From Notamacropus eugenii (Eukaryota; Chordata; Mammalia; Diprotodontia; Macropodidae): a stretch of DNA of 64,000 nucleotides. The position numbers were made by a program, and so were the translations under genes. The stretch is from contig NC_092872.1 of assembly GCF_028372415.1 (NCBI RefSeq), positions 15,528,479 to 15,592,478 on the forward strand. The letters are read 5' to 3'. Of this stretch, positions 10,625 to 23,477 are shown in pieces. The notes under the pieces are model-generated. The model made no database searches. It saw only the letters and a list, made by a program, of their open reading frames with translations, and was not told the DNA's origin. Numbering within the stretch: the stretch's first letter is position 1; each line of letters begins with the position of its first letter.

Positions 10625-12114
10625 AATATAAAATATATAGATATGGATATAGAAACAGATACTCTATAGATGCATATGTAGATTAAAAACATGTATACTG
10701 TACGTGTGCATAAACAATACATAATTTTAATATTCCTTTACAGGCACAACTTGTCTGTGACTGATCTAGATAAATAAATCATTTTACTTCCCAAATTTGG
10801 TTGTTGTTTTTTTTTAACTCCAAGAGTTTATTTCCTTTAGTAAACCACTGTCTACAAATTCTAATTCCATAGTTTTATGGGCATTTCAGTTGACTCTACT
10901 GGGAATATGTTTATAATATTTACTAACTTTAAAGATTTCCTAATTTTAGGTTCAGGTAAATTTTATAGAAAGTTTATTTTTATCAGAGATAGGAAACATG
11001 CAACATTTATTTTGAGAAAATGTGACTGTATTTTTATATACATTTCTATATCATATCTGTGCTTATAATTTGTATTGTATGTTTCTGTCACATTTATACT
11101 TATAATAATTTGTATTATAATTTATATATTACTATATTATGTAAAATACATTTTAAAAGTTACAGCAGGAAGGGAAAAATAAAGACTGCTGGTACCATCA
11201 TCACTTTTAGATCACCACTTCCTATAGTAATAACAACAAAAACCCCACCACTTTTTCACGTTACAACAAATCATTCAAAACATGATTACAGGAAAATGGT
11301 TGACCTAAATAAGAAGTATTTATTAAGTGTTTACAATGCCAGGCACTGTGCTAAGCCTCGTACACTGTCCAAAAGGTTTTTTTTGAATTGAATGAATTAC
11401 CTCAAAAGTAATTTCTTTCATTAGAAAAATATTTCTCTTAAATAAAAATCACTTCTTTTTTGTTGTATTCTCTTCAGCTGCGCTAGCACTTTTTGTATTG
11501 TGTAGGAAGCAAACCATTTTAATGAAATTTTCTAAAAGATCTATGATATGTGGTAGATTTAGAGATATTCTTACTTTTAAAGATCTAGAGGAAAAAAAAC
11601 CATGAGTAGAAGATTGCCTCTAGTCACTACATGACAAGGACAATGGACCTATTTTAAGCACTTCCAGATTGGAAATTTGAATGTTACTGAGCAAAATATC
11701 ATCTTTATCATGTTGAGTCACTGAGACCAGGTCAGATTATTGCTGGCCATTGACTTCCTTGGCCCACTCAGAAATTGGGTCTGTTTTCTAGGGTGATGAA
11801 TCTTTTTGTTCCATCTGGGCTCTTTTGCTGCCAATTCAGAAAATGTCAGGGTTGGGGGTTTTTTTAAGTAAAAGTAAGCTTAATATGAAATGTCTCCATA
11901 ACTGTAGGAATGTAATAAGTCCTTTAAAACTTTCACTCATTACTTGTCTTTTTTTAACTTTGTAGTATTGCTTATTCATTCATACAAGAATCAGATGAGA
12001 TGATAAGTTCGGTAATTTACAAACCTTAAAGCGGTACGTAAATGCTAATTATAATGATTATTTTTGTGTTATTATAATTATAGTGTTACTATTATAGTAT
12101 TGAATTTAGTATGG
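9841..12114. other. Intergenic, no gene
   Basis: AT-rich sequence. It contains a (TG)18 run at 10585-10620, an L2/MIR-type fragment at about 11310-11370 ('gccaggcactgtgctaagc'), and a MIR-like end near 12015-12060. No coding or RNA gene is supported. Confidence 0.55.
10585..10620. repeat. (TG)18 microsatellite
   Basis: Eighteen uninterrupted TG units. Confidence 0.95.
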
Positions 12115-12480
12115 GGGGATGCAAAGAACTCCCTTTACATGTCCTTCCCCAAATGGTTATCCAACCTCCATTTAACCACCTCTAATAGGAGGGAAACCAT
12201 TACCTTCGGCCATGATCCATGTCACTTTGAGCTATGACTAATTACTATAGTTTTCCTTTTATAATGTGGCCATCTGTCATGCTACAACTTCATTAATCCT
12301 CATTCTGCCCTCTGAGAAAAATTATGGGTGCCCTCAAAATGTCTGAAAATAGGGCAACACTTGTATTCAATAAGAGTTTCAAATAATTACTAAGTCTTCT
12401 ATCATCACTTTCATGGAGTTTAAGTCACTAACTTTATTATACACAATTATTTGTTAAAACTCCAAACAAGAGACAAAGAG
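12115..12480 (-). repeat. Old CR1/L3-like LINE fragment
   Basis: The stretch from 'cctccatttaaccacctcta' to 'tcatgctacaac' resembles the antisense 3' region of ancient CR1/L3 elements and parallels the better-preserved copy at 22085-23465. The match is by eye and weak. Confidence 0.35.
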
Positions 12481-13114
12481 GTTCCAAAGAAGTCAAACTC
12501 ATAGTATTCCCTTCAAATGAAAAAAACAATAAAAATACTGTGGGAGATGAACTATATAGTGTAGTGTCCTCAATTGAAGACTAAGACTTTCCCACTTTGT
12601 TAAATTTCTAAGCGCCATCTTCAGTCTCAGTAGCCCCCAGTAAGTAACCATTATCCAAAATCTACGTGGTGACCCTCCCTGCTTCCTGGTACTCATAGGT
12701 TTTTCACTGCCAAATATGGGCATAATTGTTTCTATTGGAAAATAGCTGTCCTGATGAGATTGTACGTCTGGAGTACTCAGGCAATAGGGAAATGGATAAG
12801 GAGAGAGGTAGGGAACCCTTGTGTTAGGGCTATAAAAATCTGCTTCTTGCAACCAGTACAGTCCCTGGTTACCACTGATTGAGTGACAAGGGCTGTGCAC
12901 TTCCTCATGAGAAAGAATATAGATCTTTTCTGATTTTGATTCCAACATTTATTGAGGTGGTGATCTCTGTCCCACACAATACCAAAAGGAGAAAAATGAC
13001 TGAACCTCACAGAAAGTAAAAATCTGCCAAAATTAAAAATGGTCAAAGTGAAGAAAAGCTCAGATAAATTTTTAGAGATGTCATGAAACAAAGCACATAA
13101 TAAAGATAAGGGAG
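12481..13114. other. Intergenic, no gene
   Basis: Two overlapping minus-strand frames of 149 and 118 codons (12499-13133) show no family signature. Nothing else was recognised. Confidence 0.5.
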
Positions 13115-13240
13115 ATGATGATGATGATAACATTTATACTGTGCTTTATAGCTTTTAAAAGTGCTGTCCATATAGAACTTCATTTGAACCTTGTGAGGAT
13201 TATTTTTATATTATTATCTGGGTTATTATTGTCACAATTT
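13115..13240 (+). repeat. MIR-like fragment
   Basis: The run 'gataacatttatactgtgct' followed by 'cttgtgaggatta' is the 5' half of a MIR-type SINE. It is interrupted by the reverse-orientation SINE that follows. Confidence 0.5.
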
Positions 13241-13470
13241 TATTGTTCAGTCATGTTGGTTGTGTCTGACTCTTTATTGCTCCATTTGGAGTTTTCTTCA
13301 CAAGGAATACGTTGCCATTTCCTTCTCTAGTTCATTTTACAGAGGAGGCAAACGGTTAGGTGGCTTGCCTAAGGTCACACAGCTAATATATATGAAGGCT
13401 AAATTTGAACTCAGGAAGAGCCTCCAGGCTTCCTGACTTCAAACCCATTGTTCCACCTAGCTACCTCTCC
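13241..13470 (-). repeat. tRNA-derived marsupial SINE, antisense
   Basis: The plus strand reads the SINE backwards: 'ttgttcagtcatg', 'gtgtctgactct', 'gcctaaggtcacacagctaa', and the head complement 'ccacctagctacctc'. It is the same type as the element at 1-219. Confidence 0.8.
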
Positions 13471-13584
13471 ACATTTTAGAGATAGGGAAACAGACTGAAA
13501 GAGGCTGATTGACTTACCCAGGGATACACAAGAATCTGAGGCCTGATCCAAACTAAAGTCTCCATGACTAATATGAAATAAACC

Positions 13585-13950
13585 CACAATAAACATCAGC
13601 ATTTCTATATGTTACCAACAAAACCCAGAAGGAAGACATAGAGAAAAATCCTTTTAAAATAACTGCAGACATACCCCTTGACTCAGCAATATCTCTTCTA
13701 GAACTGTATCCCAAAGAGATCATAAAAATGGGAAAGGGTCCCACATGTACAAAAATATTTATAGCAGCTTTCTTTGTGGTGGCCCAGAACTAGAAATTGA
13801 GGGGATGCCCATCAACTGGGGAATGACTGAACAAGTTTTGGCATATGAATGTAATGGAATACTATTGTACTATAAGAAATGATGAACAGGAGGACTTCAA
13901 AGAGGCCTGGAAAGACACATAAACTGATGCTGTGCTAAAGGAGCAGAAGC
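13585..13950 (+). repeat. L1 ORF2 C-terminal fragment
   Basis: Sequences such as 'ccttttaaaataactgcaga', 'actggggaatgactgaacaa' and 'actataagaaatgatgaac' match the 3' part of marsupial L1 ORF2. The piece is truncated at both ends and directly precedes the terminal part of a retroviral LTR. Confidence 0.75.
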
Positions 13951-13986
13951 TGAAGCACTCTGTGGATGCTGGTGGCCCACAGCAAG

Positions 13987-14004
13987 TGGCACCCAAGGAG
14001 GGAC
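13987..14004 (+). promoter_or_regulatory. Primer-binding site, tRNA-Lys3-like
   Basis: The sequence tggcacccaaggagggac closely resembles the Lys3 primer-binding site used by betaretroviruses and lentiviruses (TGGCGCCCGAACAGGGAC) and is followed by 'ttgaag', as in those viruses. It lies two bases after the LTR end 'cccacagca'. Confidence 0.65.
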
Positions 14005-14399
14005 TTGAAGGAGGCAGGGACCAGATCTGATACTTCACGTCTCTGGTGTAGTGGCCACTCCCTTAGGAAGGAGCTCCAAGCCCTGTAGGAGACAGCATCA
14101 AGGTAAGGGGAAGACTCGAGCCACACTTTCCTTTCACTCAAGTTTCATTCGGGCACTAGCAATTCATTTCAGTAGGCTTACCAGGAGGGTATTAGTGTTC
14201 CGGAGATATCAAAAGCACCTCCAAAGCCCCAGAAACAGGGGACAAACACAATTCAAGGAAAAGGATAAAGAATCCCAGTAAGGGGGATTTTTGTTGTAAA
14301 TACTTCACCAATTGTAGATATCTCACCAGGCTAAATTGAGCTGGCTAGCAGTCTCAAGGACAGTTGAACAAAAAGCAGCTTTAACACAAGGATGTTTGG

Positions 14400-17300
14400 T
14401 GAAACAAAGTAAAGATGGGAGAAGCACGTTCCAGCAGTAAAGATAGAGTACACACCCCTCTGGATTGTAAATTCTTAAAGAAATTAACCAATAATGGACT
14501 AGTTAGTCTTTACATTCAATCCCTTCTGGACAGCATTTCTCAGACAGCCCTATGCCCCACTGATTGGTGCCATATAGCTAAACCACTCTTGAAGGACAAG
14601 ATTACTTAGTTTGGAAATCTGAATGTATGAAAGATGTTTAGAACACAGTGAAAGAAAGCAAGTCAAAGGTCTAATTTGTGCATAGGATTTTTGACAATCT
14701 TTCCTCAGTTTTTGGATTCTTTTTTATTGTCTGTATATTGTCTTTATATGTTCTGTGTATGTGTGTGTTTGTGTGTTAATAAAGCCGGCGCCATTGCGCT
14801 TGTTGGAATACAGTTCTCTCTTTCCCTCCCCCTCTGTCTCTCTCTCTCTCTCCTCTCTCTGATGGCTGCAGTATCAGGAAAGAGAATGGGAGAGAGAAAG
14901 AGAGAAATATATCTTGTATTATTTAGTTTATATGACTGCTAAAGGTAGTTTCAGGTCAGAAACATTTTACAAAGAAATAATGTACGCGAGGTTTTAAAAG
15001 GGGCTGTAATCAAAGCCCACTAGGAGAACAACATGAGTACAACCTTAAAGGTAAGCATAACAATTTTGGAAATTTTTGAAAAGTTGTTGGTAAAATTTTC
15101 TCTCTCTCTCTACCTTCTAACCGTGGCCAGGTTGAGAAGGTAAGGAGAAAGACAAGAAATCGGGGAAACTTTTCCCCGCATACTACAGAGGCAAACTGAC
15201 TAGCATTTTAATTATCTCATGCCTCACCAAAAAGAGAAAAGTTTTGTTTCATGGGAAACACTAAAAGGTAGTTATACTGGTCATATTTTAAGTGAATGGT
15301 GTCACTCCTAATTGGATGTTTAAGAAGGGTCAGCATTTGTTATATTATTTGGCACTAAGGCAAATTGGGAATATGAATAGAGCAAAAAAAAAAAAAAAAG
15401 GCACCTCAGAGATAAAGCTTTGAACTCCACAGTAGAAAGGAGGGGACTAGGTACCACTGGATCTTGTTCCAGAGTCTACCTCACTTCCACTGACAGATTC
15501 ATAGCTATCTCTTTCAAAAAGTTTTTAAGGAGTGGACATAGAAGTGAAGTTTACTTGAGTAAAAGTTAGAACTATTAAGATTTTTTACCCTGTAGTCCCA
15601 ACTCTTACCACCAAGCTAGGGCTGCAGTGAATACTTAGAACAGTTAAAAACGTTTTAGTAGATTCTGTTAACTCCTCTCATGCCGGATTAGAGCAAGGGA
15701 AGAGAGTGCTAAAATATAGTAGGGAATTTAAGTTATCCTCCTGAAGAATAGGGGATGGCCCAGGGCAGTACAAGATCAAAAGCCAACCAGCCTCCATATT
15801 AGTAAGCCCAGTCTTCTATTAATAATTTTTATATGTGATGGTTTGGAAATGTAAATAATGGCACCTAAAGTTCACTGTTTGTGTTACTATTGTGTTTCTA
15901 AATTGTAATAAAATTCTCTTGTAGTGTAAAAATTGAGTGACCATGGTAATCCAGAAATGGTATTAGAAAAAGCAATTTTAAATCTGAATTTTGTTGAAAC
16001 TAAAGATGTTGGGAAAATTGTGTAAAACAAGTTATGTTATTTTAAATTTTATCAGTCCTGCAACCTTGTCTTATAATGTTTTGTAACTGCCATTTGGAAA
16101 ACCAGGTATTTTCATCTTTGGCTGTTAAAGAAGTTACAGCTAAAACAATTTGACTATCATTTATAAAAGTTGTCAACTAAATTAACTAAACTAAACTAAA
16201 CTAAAAAAACTAACTAAAAAAGTAAGAGTGCTAACTAAATTTTCAGAGCTTACAGTTTTAATGCTAAGATCTAACATTGTCAATGGCTTATTGTGTGTGG
16301 AAAGAAAGGAACTGAGTAAAAATTTTATTTATTCTGGTTCTGCCCATTCAGAACAGTCCTCTTATATGTTTGGGGGTTGGCAGGCATGGGGTCCGTGCCA
16401 ATTCCTTTTCTTTTGTAAAACTGCTAAGGACCCTGGAAACCATCCATGTGAGCAAGGTCATCAGTCCTAGGAAAGAAATTTGTTTGGCTTATATAATTCA
16501 TAAACAATGAATGTGACTTGCTCAAAAGTTGTAATAGATAGAAAGGATTTTTAACAATTGGCTTTTACAGCAAGATAAGTTTTAAATCTGAGAAGGAAAA
16601 ATGTTAAATGGAATCCCTTATGTATGTGAGTCCTGGTAAATCTTCATTGCTTACTACAACTCCATGAGAATAGAAATAACTGTATCTGGCTCTAAGCTAT
16701 GATTGGTGTAACTTGCTGTATAAGATACAAGGCATTAGGGACCATAACTATTTTTGTTTTAAGTTTAAGTTTGAATTTGGGTATAGTTGCTTGCATTAAA
16801 TCAGTATCTGAGAGAAATAGTACAAGTTACTCGGAGGGAATGTGATCCAGCACTGTTGACAGGTGAAGTTTGTATCTGGAAAGGAAACATTGAGGGGACA
16901 ATTCTAGACTCAATCTAGAATAGGATCCTCCCGGTGAGTTTCCCCATTGTGTCCTTTTAAAAAGGAATGTTTCTCACCTGACTATTCCTGAGTCTGGCTA
17001 TGAAATAAATACTGCATGATTGGAGAATTTCACTGTTATCCGAATTCAAACAGAGTCAAGGATGTTTTATCCTGTCATATTTGGTATGTCATATGTCCCT
17101 ACTTTTTCTTTCTATAGCAAATTTCTATGATCAATTTGCAAGAGACCAGCAAAACATGTGAGCCTTTTTGTACTGGGAAAACTAATATTATTTTTATCTG
17201 AAATTAGAACATGTTCAGAAATTTATGTAAATTACTTAAGACTCACTTTAAGATGTCCCCATTGTTTAAAAGGATTTTTAAAAGCAGTAGTGTTTTTCTG

Positions 17301-18240
17301 TAATCAGTCTCTTACTGTTACCAACATGAGATTCCATTACACATTTTTAGTAAAGCATTTTGTGATATCTAGATATTCTGTAATAATTAAGAATTTGGTT
17401 TGTTCTAATACTTTAGGAATTCATATTACTTGAGGACATTGTTGTACCAAGTTTTAATGAATTTTAATTTTAAAAGGTTTATTCTTGTTTCAAAGTGAAA
17501 AGAAAATTATCATTGTAAAAGGTTTCAACTAATATTCTTTATAAAAGTTTAGTGACTTTTTCAAAATCAGGATAAAATTTAAACTGTTTTAAAGGAAGAA
17601 GAAATATTTCTGGAAGAAGTGTTTCCAACCAAACCAACTAAAATTTTCATTTTCAAGATAAGGTATGGCTAAAATTAATATGTAATGATCTATGAAGCAG
17701 AAAAGATCTTGCTGTTTTGATTAGCAACAGCTTAAATTCATGTGTGAATGTATTCACAACTTCATTTCTAAAGATTTTCTTCCAGAATGAATATCATCCA
17801 GAAAAAACAAACAAGCCTGTGAAACATCGATAAATATCTATTCAGTTGTGAAGTTCAAGTTAGGAACCTCTTTTGTTTAAGGCAATACAGCTATGCTAAT
17901 GAAGAGTAATAACTTGTGAGCTACCCTGTCTGTGGTGGAAAGATTAAGGAAGGTGAAGCAGTCTGAATGATGGGTTCAAAGGATTTGGATACATAAAAGG
18001 TTTAATCAAATATATGGAAGGCAGATAAGAAGGTCTGGGACATATGGGGGTCATCCAGGCCCCTCCTATCTCCAGATAGTTGCTCTGGGTACCTTTGTAC
18101 CAGTCTCAGATGGTTTAAGTATGTTGAGAAAGTGTGGGGAAGTATTTTCAGAAAACAGAAAAATGATGTAACTACCAAATTTAACCCCTTCTGGTCATTT
18201 TTTTGGCCTTTGTTTGCTTAACCTCCTTGCCAGATTTGTC
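14400..18240 (+). other. ERV internal region with no recognisable gag or pol
   Basis: Nearly 4 kb of AT-rich sequence between the leader and env. It holds a poly(A)-signal-like 'aataaagccggcgcc' near 14779, a (TC)n patch at about 14835-14860 and a (CTAAA)n-like patch at about 16180-16225. I could not recognise protease, reverse transcriptase or integrase signatures in any frame. It may be very decayed, replaced by unrelated sequence, or a non-coding internal region. Confidence 0.4.
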
Positions 18241-18599
18241 TCCTTCAGATTTAGTGCCCTCCACTTGAAGATGACTGTTCTGGTTGTATATCACCCACTG
18301 CCCATAACCCATCACCCTCTGGACCTGGCATCACACTAGCTACAGACCTCTCCAACGTCGGGACCCTGTGAAGCAGGGACAGCTCTACGTCCTCTCTCAG
18401 CAGAAAGTAATTGCAGAAACTGAGACCATCGTCCCTTACCCCAAAAGATCTGGGTTTCATCTATTTAAAAAGGGGGAAATGATGGGGTACTTGGGTGCAT
18501 ATCCTTGGGCCCTAATGGTAAAAATCACATTTAAAAATCGTATTTCTCTCTAGCCTCAAAATACTATCTCAGGCAGTTTCTCCCTCAAGGACACAGCCT

Positions 18600-19843
18600 G
18601 CCCTAGCAACACCCATTATCTCCCTTCCTCCTGTAGTAGTCAACTGCACCTACAGAACTCAGCTGCCAGCTATGTACCGAACTGACTGTGTACTAGGTCA
18701 TAATGATATTTACTATTCATTGACCAATCATGTATATCCTAGACTCAGACATATCTATACTCTCAATTTTTTGAATGTCACCCTAGATATTAATTCTTTT
18801 TATATTATGACAGAGCAAATAGAAAATAGTCCCCAACCTGGGATTGACTGCACTTATCTATCAGGATCCCAGCTCATTAGGCCACCACTCCCTCCTTGCA
18901 AAAACCAAACAATACATTGGGTAGACACACCACCATGGGATATAAAGGAAGGGTATATACTATAAATGGTATAAATTGTACTTTATCTCAATGTATCAAT
19001 CCTCAATCAGACCCACTTCAAATGATTGTACAACAACCCACACATGCTATGCTCCCTATTAAAGTAAACCATACTTGTTATCAAACTCAAGGGTATGCAT
19101 TACCAGCAGAAGAGACAGTGCAGCATCTGGCTGTTAAGATGAGGCAAAAACTATGTATTAGCTGTGTTGTGATGGGAGTTACAACGCTTGTTTCTTTACT
19201 TATTTCTGCTATGGCCTTAGGAATGTCAGTTAGCAATATGCAAAATAATATAGTGCAGGCACAATATGCAGAGGAATTAGCAAAGAAACATGAGCAAAGG
19301 GTTTGAGCTCCAATCCAAAATTAATCTGAAATTGTATGAGAACTTAATGTCTTAAAAGATACCGTTCAGGCAAGAGGAGATGACCTGGACATCCTAGAAG
19401 CACGATTAGCCATGAAGTGTGATTATAAAGTTAACTTTTGTGTAACCCCAGGAATGTATAATGGTAGTAATTATAATTGGACAAATATTGGAAATCACCT
19501 CAATGGAATATGGGAGAACATTTCAGAGGCATTGGATATTGATTTGCTTCATAAATTAGCCATAGAAATAATTAAGACTGTGGAAGAAGAGCTGAACCCA
19601 TATGGGACAACTGAAGAAATTTGGAAATGGTTTAAGGGTGTGAATCCCTTTGAATCGCTTGTACATTGGCTCATGTCCATGATACCCTTGCTTGTATTAG
19701 TTATCTTACTGCTGCTTTGCGGGCCTCCCATTGTGAGGTTCGTGTATTCCCAGATGACTTTCTTTCATATTCAACTTCACTATCTGCATTTACAAAAAAA
19801 GAAAGGGGGAGATGTAGAGTCCCATGATCAAGGCCATAGCTGA
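18600..19843 (+). pseudogene. Retroviral env remnant (SU C-terminal part and TM), fossil
   Basis: The translated remnants contain N-glycosylation sequons and cysteine-rich surface-like segments, a hydrophobic fusion-peptide-like stretch, a transmembrane-subunit region with a betaretroviral look (CVTPGMYN resembling CVTP motifs of HML-type env), a membrane anchor and a short tail. It is a broken fossil with at least two breaks. Its end abuts the polypurine tract and the 3' LTR, which is the expected place for env. Confidence 0.7.
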
Positions 19844-20212
19844 GGCAAAGCCTGTTTCCAAGGGACTTGTGCTTACACAAACCCTGGCAAAAGCTCTCCT
19901 TGACTCTGGAACCTGATGCTCCTGAAGATAGCGACATTCTTTACAGAAAGTTGCAACTGGGTCTGGGAACTCAGGAACTAGTTTCAGGAGCAAGACAAGC
20001 TTCACTACTTGCTTTGGGTACAAGGACGTGGGTAAGTCATGGGATAGTGAGGTAATGGGATGAGCTCAGCCTGCACGTGATTGTGGTTACAGCCCTTAAA
20101 TACCCTGACCCTCAGTTGAATAAACGGATTTCTCTCTTGCTTACCTGCCTGCCAGGAATTTTTCTTCTCACAGCTGACCAAAGAACTCAGAGGAGGCTGG
20201 TGGCCCACAGCA
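19813..20212 (+). repeat. 3' LTR of the betaretrovirus-like ERV
   Basis: It starts TGTAGAGTCCC right after the purine tract and ends ...CCCACAGCA. It contains a TATA-like 'ttaaataccctg' (about 20097) and a poly(A) signal AATAAA (about 20119). The length of 400 bp is normal for this group. Confidence 0.7.
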
Positions 20213-20632
20213 GAATCTTAGCTACACAGAGTCTGAGCTGGATTGAATCTGAGAGCCTTCCTGGAGGGGAAATGGAACTTAATACAAGAAAAGACTGTAG
20301 GAAGGATCTGGGAGTGATCTAGTAGTCTAGAGTGATGGGAGGAGGCGTTTTGGGAGGGCCTTGAGGAGAAGTCCAAGGAGGACCTTAATGAGACTTGGGG
20401 TGACTGGTCAAGGGTTGGAAACAGCTGGAGGCAATCAGGAGATATCAGACAACACAGGGCTTGGGTGGGAAGCTGGTGGGGCAATTCAGAGATAACAGAC
20501 AATGGAAAGTTGGGCTAGACCCAAGCAATAGATTTAATGTGAAAGGCCAAGTTAAGTGGGAAGATTCAAGGAGGGGTTCAGGGAGGTTCTCAGAGTCTGA
20601 ACCCCATCCTACCCACTAAGACAAACTCAGGT
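20213..20632. other. Unassigned sequence after the LTR
   Basis: Purine-rich sequence without a recognised gene or repeat. An antisense 94-codon frame (20218-20502) has no family signature. Confidence 0.4.
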
Positions 20633-22077
20633 ATTATATGAACATAGTTACAAAATATTTTTCACACAGAGATCTAAACAACTGGAGAAATAGTAATTGC
20701 TCATGGATAGGCCAAGCCAATATAATAAAAAGACAATTCTGCCTAAATTAATTTATTCAGTGCCATATTAATCAAACTACCACAGGATTAGGGAACTAGA
20801 CAAAATAATAACTAAATTCATCTGGAAAAGCAAAAGTTCAAGAATATCAAGGGAATCAATGAAAAAAATGTGAAGGAAGGAAGCCTAACAGTACCAGATT
20901 TCAAACTGCATTACAAAGCATAATCATCAAAACAATCTGGTACTAGCTAAGAAATAGTGGAAGATCAGTAGAATGGATTAGGTACACAATACACAGTAGT
21001 GAATAATGATAATAATCTAGCATTTGATAAATCCAAAAATCCAAGCTTTTGGGACAAGAAATGAGGTATCTGACAAAAACTGTTGGGAAAACTTGAAAGC
21101 AGTTTGGCAGAAACTAGTTGTAGACCAACATCTCACACTGTATATATCTCACACATTTTATAAACAATACAAACAAAATGGGCACATGATTTAGACATAA
21201 ACGGGGATACCACAAGAAATTAGGGGAGCATAGAATAGTTTATCTGTCAGATCTATAGAGAAGGGAAGAATCTAAGACCAAACAAGAAACAGAGATGGTC
21301 ACAGGAAGTAAAAGAGATAATTTTGATTACATTAAACTTAAAAAGTTTTTATATAAAATGATAAAGGTCTCATTTCTGAAATATACACAAAACTGAGTCA
21401 ACTTTATAAGAATAAGTCATTCCCCAATCAAGAAATGGTTGAAGAATATGAACATGAAGTTTTCAGAGGAAGAAATCAAAGCGATCTATAGTTTTATAGA
21501 AAAAATGCTCTAAATCAGATTAAAACAACTCTGAGGTACCACCTTATTCCTACCATTTTGGTTAATATGACAGAAAAGGAAAATAACAAGGAGGGGATGT
21601 GGAAAAATTGGTATTGTTGATAGATGCATTGTTGACAAAGTTGTGAACTGACTCAACCATTCTGGAAAATAATTTGGAACTCTGCCCAAAGGACTGTAAG
21701 ACTACATACTCTTTGACCCAGCAATGTCACTACTACTAGGTTTATATGTCAAGGAGACACCCCCAACACACATATACACACAAAAAGGAAAAGGACCTGT
21801 ACAAAATATTTATAGCAAAGAACTGATGGAGTCTGAATGCAGATTAAAGTATACTTTTTTAAAACTTTGTTTTGGGGGTTTTCTTTCTTGGTCTGTGTTT
21901 TCTTTCACAACATGGTGAATATGGAAATATGCTTTGCATGACAACACATGTATAGCATATATAAAATTGCTTACCTTCTCAAAGAGAAGGAAGGGGAGGG
22001 AGGAAGAACAAAACTAAAAAAAAATTTAGATAAATATTAAAAATTGTTTTTATATGTAATTGGAAATAATAAAATGA
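20633..22077 (+). repeat. L1 ORF2 3' part and 3'UTR, 5'-truncated
   Basis: Runs from the ORF2 region ('aaaataataactaaattcat', 'ccagatttcaaactgcatta') through the ORF2 C-terminal part ('ctttgacccagcaatgtcac') to a 3'UTR with the purine-rich 'ggggagggaggaag' and a terminal 'ggaaataataaaatga'. The frame is heavily interrupted, so this is an old copy. Confidence 0.75.
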
Positions 22078-22084
22078 GATAGTT

Positions 22085-23465
22085 GGAAGGAACCTCATTC
22101 TAGTCCAACCTATATAGGAAAGACTATAAATACATGCTTATGTGTGTGTGTGTGTGTGTGTACACACACCACACTACACTATATATATACATATATGTAT
22201 GTGTGTATATTTATACATATGTACACATACACACATACACACACACATGATCAGTCCAACCTATGCACTGTAACACTTGACAAGTGGTTCTGAAATGGAA
22301 CACCTCTCAGGAATAGGAATCCATCAGCTCTTTAGGCAGTCCATTTTATTTGAAGGAAGCTCTAATTAATAGGAGGTATTCCTGATATCAAGTCTAAATC
22401 TGTTACAGCTTTGCAACTTCCCTTCACCTCTTGGTCCTGGTTATTCTTTCTAGAGCCAAATGGAACAAGTCTAGTCTCTCCTTCACATGACTTTGAATAT
22501 TCTTTGAATACTTTGTTAATGTGCTTCTCCCTCTGAGTCTCCTCTTTTTCAGGTTGACCATGTTAACCCTGCTCCTTCAGCCACTCTTCAAATATTCTAG
22601 ATCAAGGCCTTTTACTGTCTTAGTTGCCCTTCTCTAGACACTGTCTTATACCATGCCCTTTTTAAAGTGGACACACAGAAGAGAGGACAATACTGCAAAT
22701 GAGGTCCAACGAGAGCACACTTCAATGGGATTATCACATTTATATTCTTAGAAGTTATCACTTTCAATGCAGCCAAAAATCTCATTAGTGTTTTTGGTTG
22801 CCATGTTGACTTACAGTTCAACAAAACCCACAGATTTTTTGTAGAATATCCAATATCTGTTCATGTCTCTCCCATCTTACAATTCTGAAGATTTTTTTTT
22901 TACTCAAATGCAAGACTTTATATTTATCCCTACTAAATATTCATCTTAAGGGGGTTAGGCCCATGTTCTAGCAGGTCTAGATCTCTTGGATGCTAATTCT
23001 ATTATTCACCATATTAGCTATTCCTGCCAACTCTGTGTTATCTGGACATTTGATAAATATACCCTGTATAATCTTTATCCAAGTTACCGGTAAAAATGTT
23101 GAACATCACAGGACAAAACACAAATCTTGGAGGTACAGGAGAAGTCTTGCCAAACTGGCATTGGACCATTAACAACTGCTCGGGCCATCCAACCAATTCT
23201 GCACCCAATTGATTATATTATCATTAAATCCTTATCTCTCCATCATCTCTACAACAGGTATGAGATATCTTATCAAAATCTTTGCTAAAATCTAGGTAAA
23301 TAAGGATATCCAGCATTCTCCTCATCTTCAACTTTAGTAATGCTTTTATAAGAGGAAATGAGGTTCCTTACCCCTGGGTTAGTTCAATATGATATGTTCT
23401 TGATGAAAGATGACTTTTTTAAATCAGCGCTTGCCTTTCTAAACCGTTACCAGCCATTGCTTTAA
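22085..23465 (-). repeat. Ancient CR1-like LINE, left part
   Basis: Reads as the antisense of a CR1/L3-class LINE: it opens with 'cattctagtccaacctat' and continues through stretches such as 'ccgtaaaaatgttgaacatc'-like text typical of these elements. It is interrupted by the HAL1 insertion and resumes after it at 26245 without loss. A microsatellite cluster lies at about 22140-22250. The family call is by recalled similarity. Confidence 0.55.
22140..22250. repeat. TG/CA and TA microsatellite cluster with inverted symmetry
   Basis: (TG)10 is followed by (AC)n, then TA-rich and (CA)n blocks. The opposite-sense dinucleotides can fold back on each other. Confidence 0.85.
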
Positions 23466-23477
23466 CAATTTGTTCAG
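23466..23477. repeat. Target-site duplication of the HAL1 element, left copy
   Basis: CAATTTGTTCAG is repeated exactly at 26233-26244 after the element's 3' tail. It is a 12-bp duplication typical of L1-machinery insertion. Confidence 0.9.

Larger units (their letters stand above)
13960..20212 (+). mobile_element. Betaretrovirus-like ERV fossil, about 6.2 kb
   Basis: Parts in order: the terminal end of a 5' LTR (to about 13984), a Lys3-type primer-binding site (13987-14004), a leader with a donor-like AAG|GTAAGG at 14100-14108, a long internal region with no recognisable intact gag or pol, an env region (about 18600-19843), a polypurine tract (about 19793-19811) and a 400-bp 3' LTR (19813-20212). 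The two LTR ends share 'ggctggtggcccacagca'. The element is broken in several places and cannot be coding as a whole. No target duplication was resolved. Its age is hard to judge without a full 5' LTR. Confidence 0.7.

Noticed and set aside
18465-18500. Polypurine-tract-like 'aaaaagggggaaatgatggg' in front of env
   Set aside because: No LTR follows it. The true 3' purine tract lies next to the LTR at 19793-19811. It may be a central-type tract or chance.
13960-20212. A CRISPR-like, bacterial or DNA-virus origin for any part of the window
   Set aside because: No spaced direct-repeat arrays, bacterial ribosome-binding sites or dense coding were seen. Spliced host exons and mammalian SINEs/LINEs run throughout.
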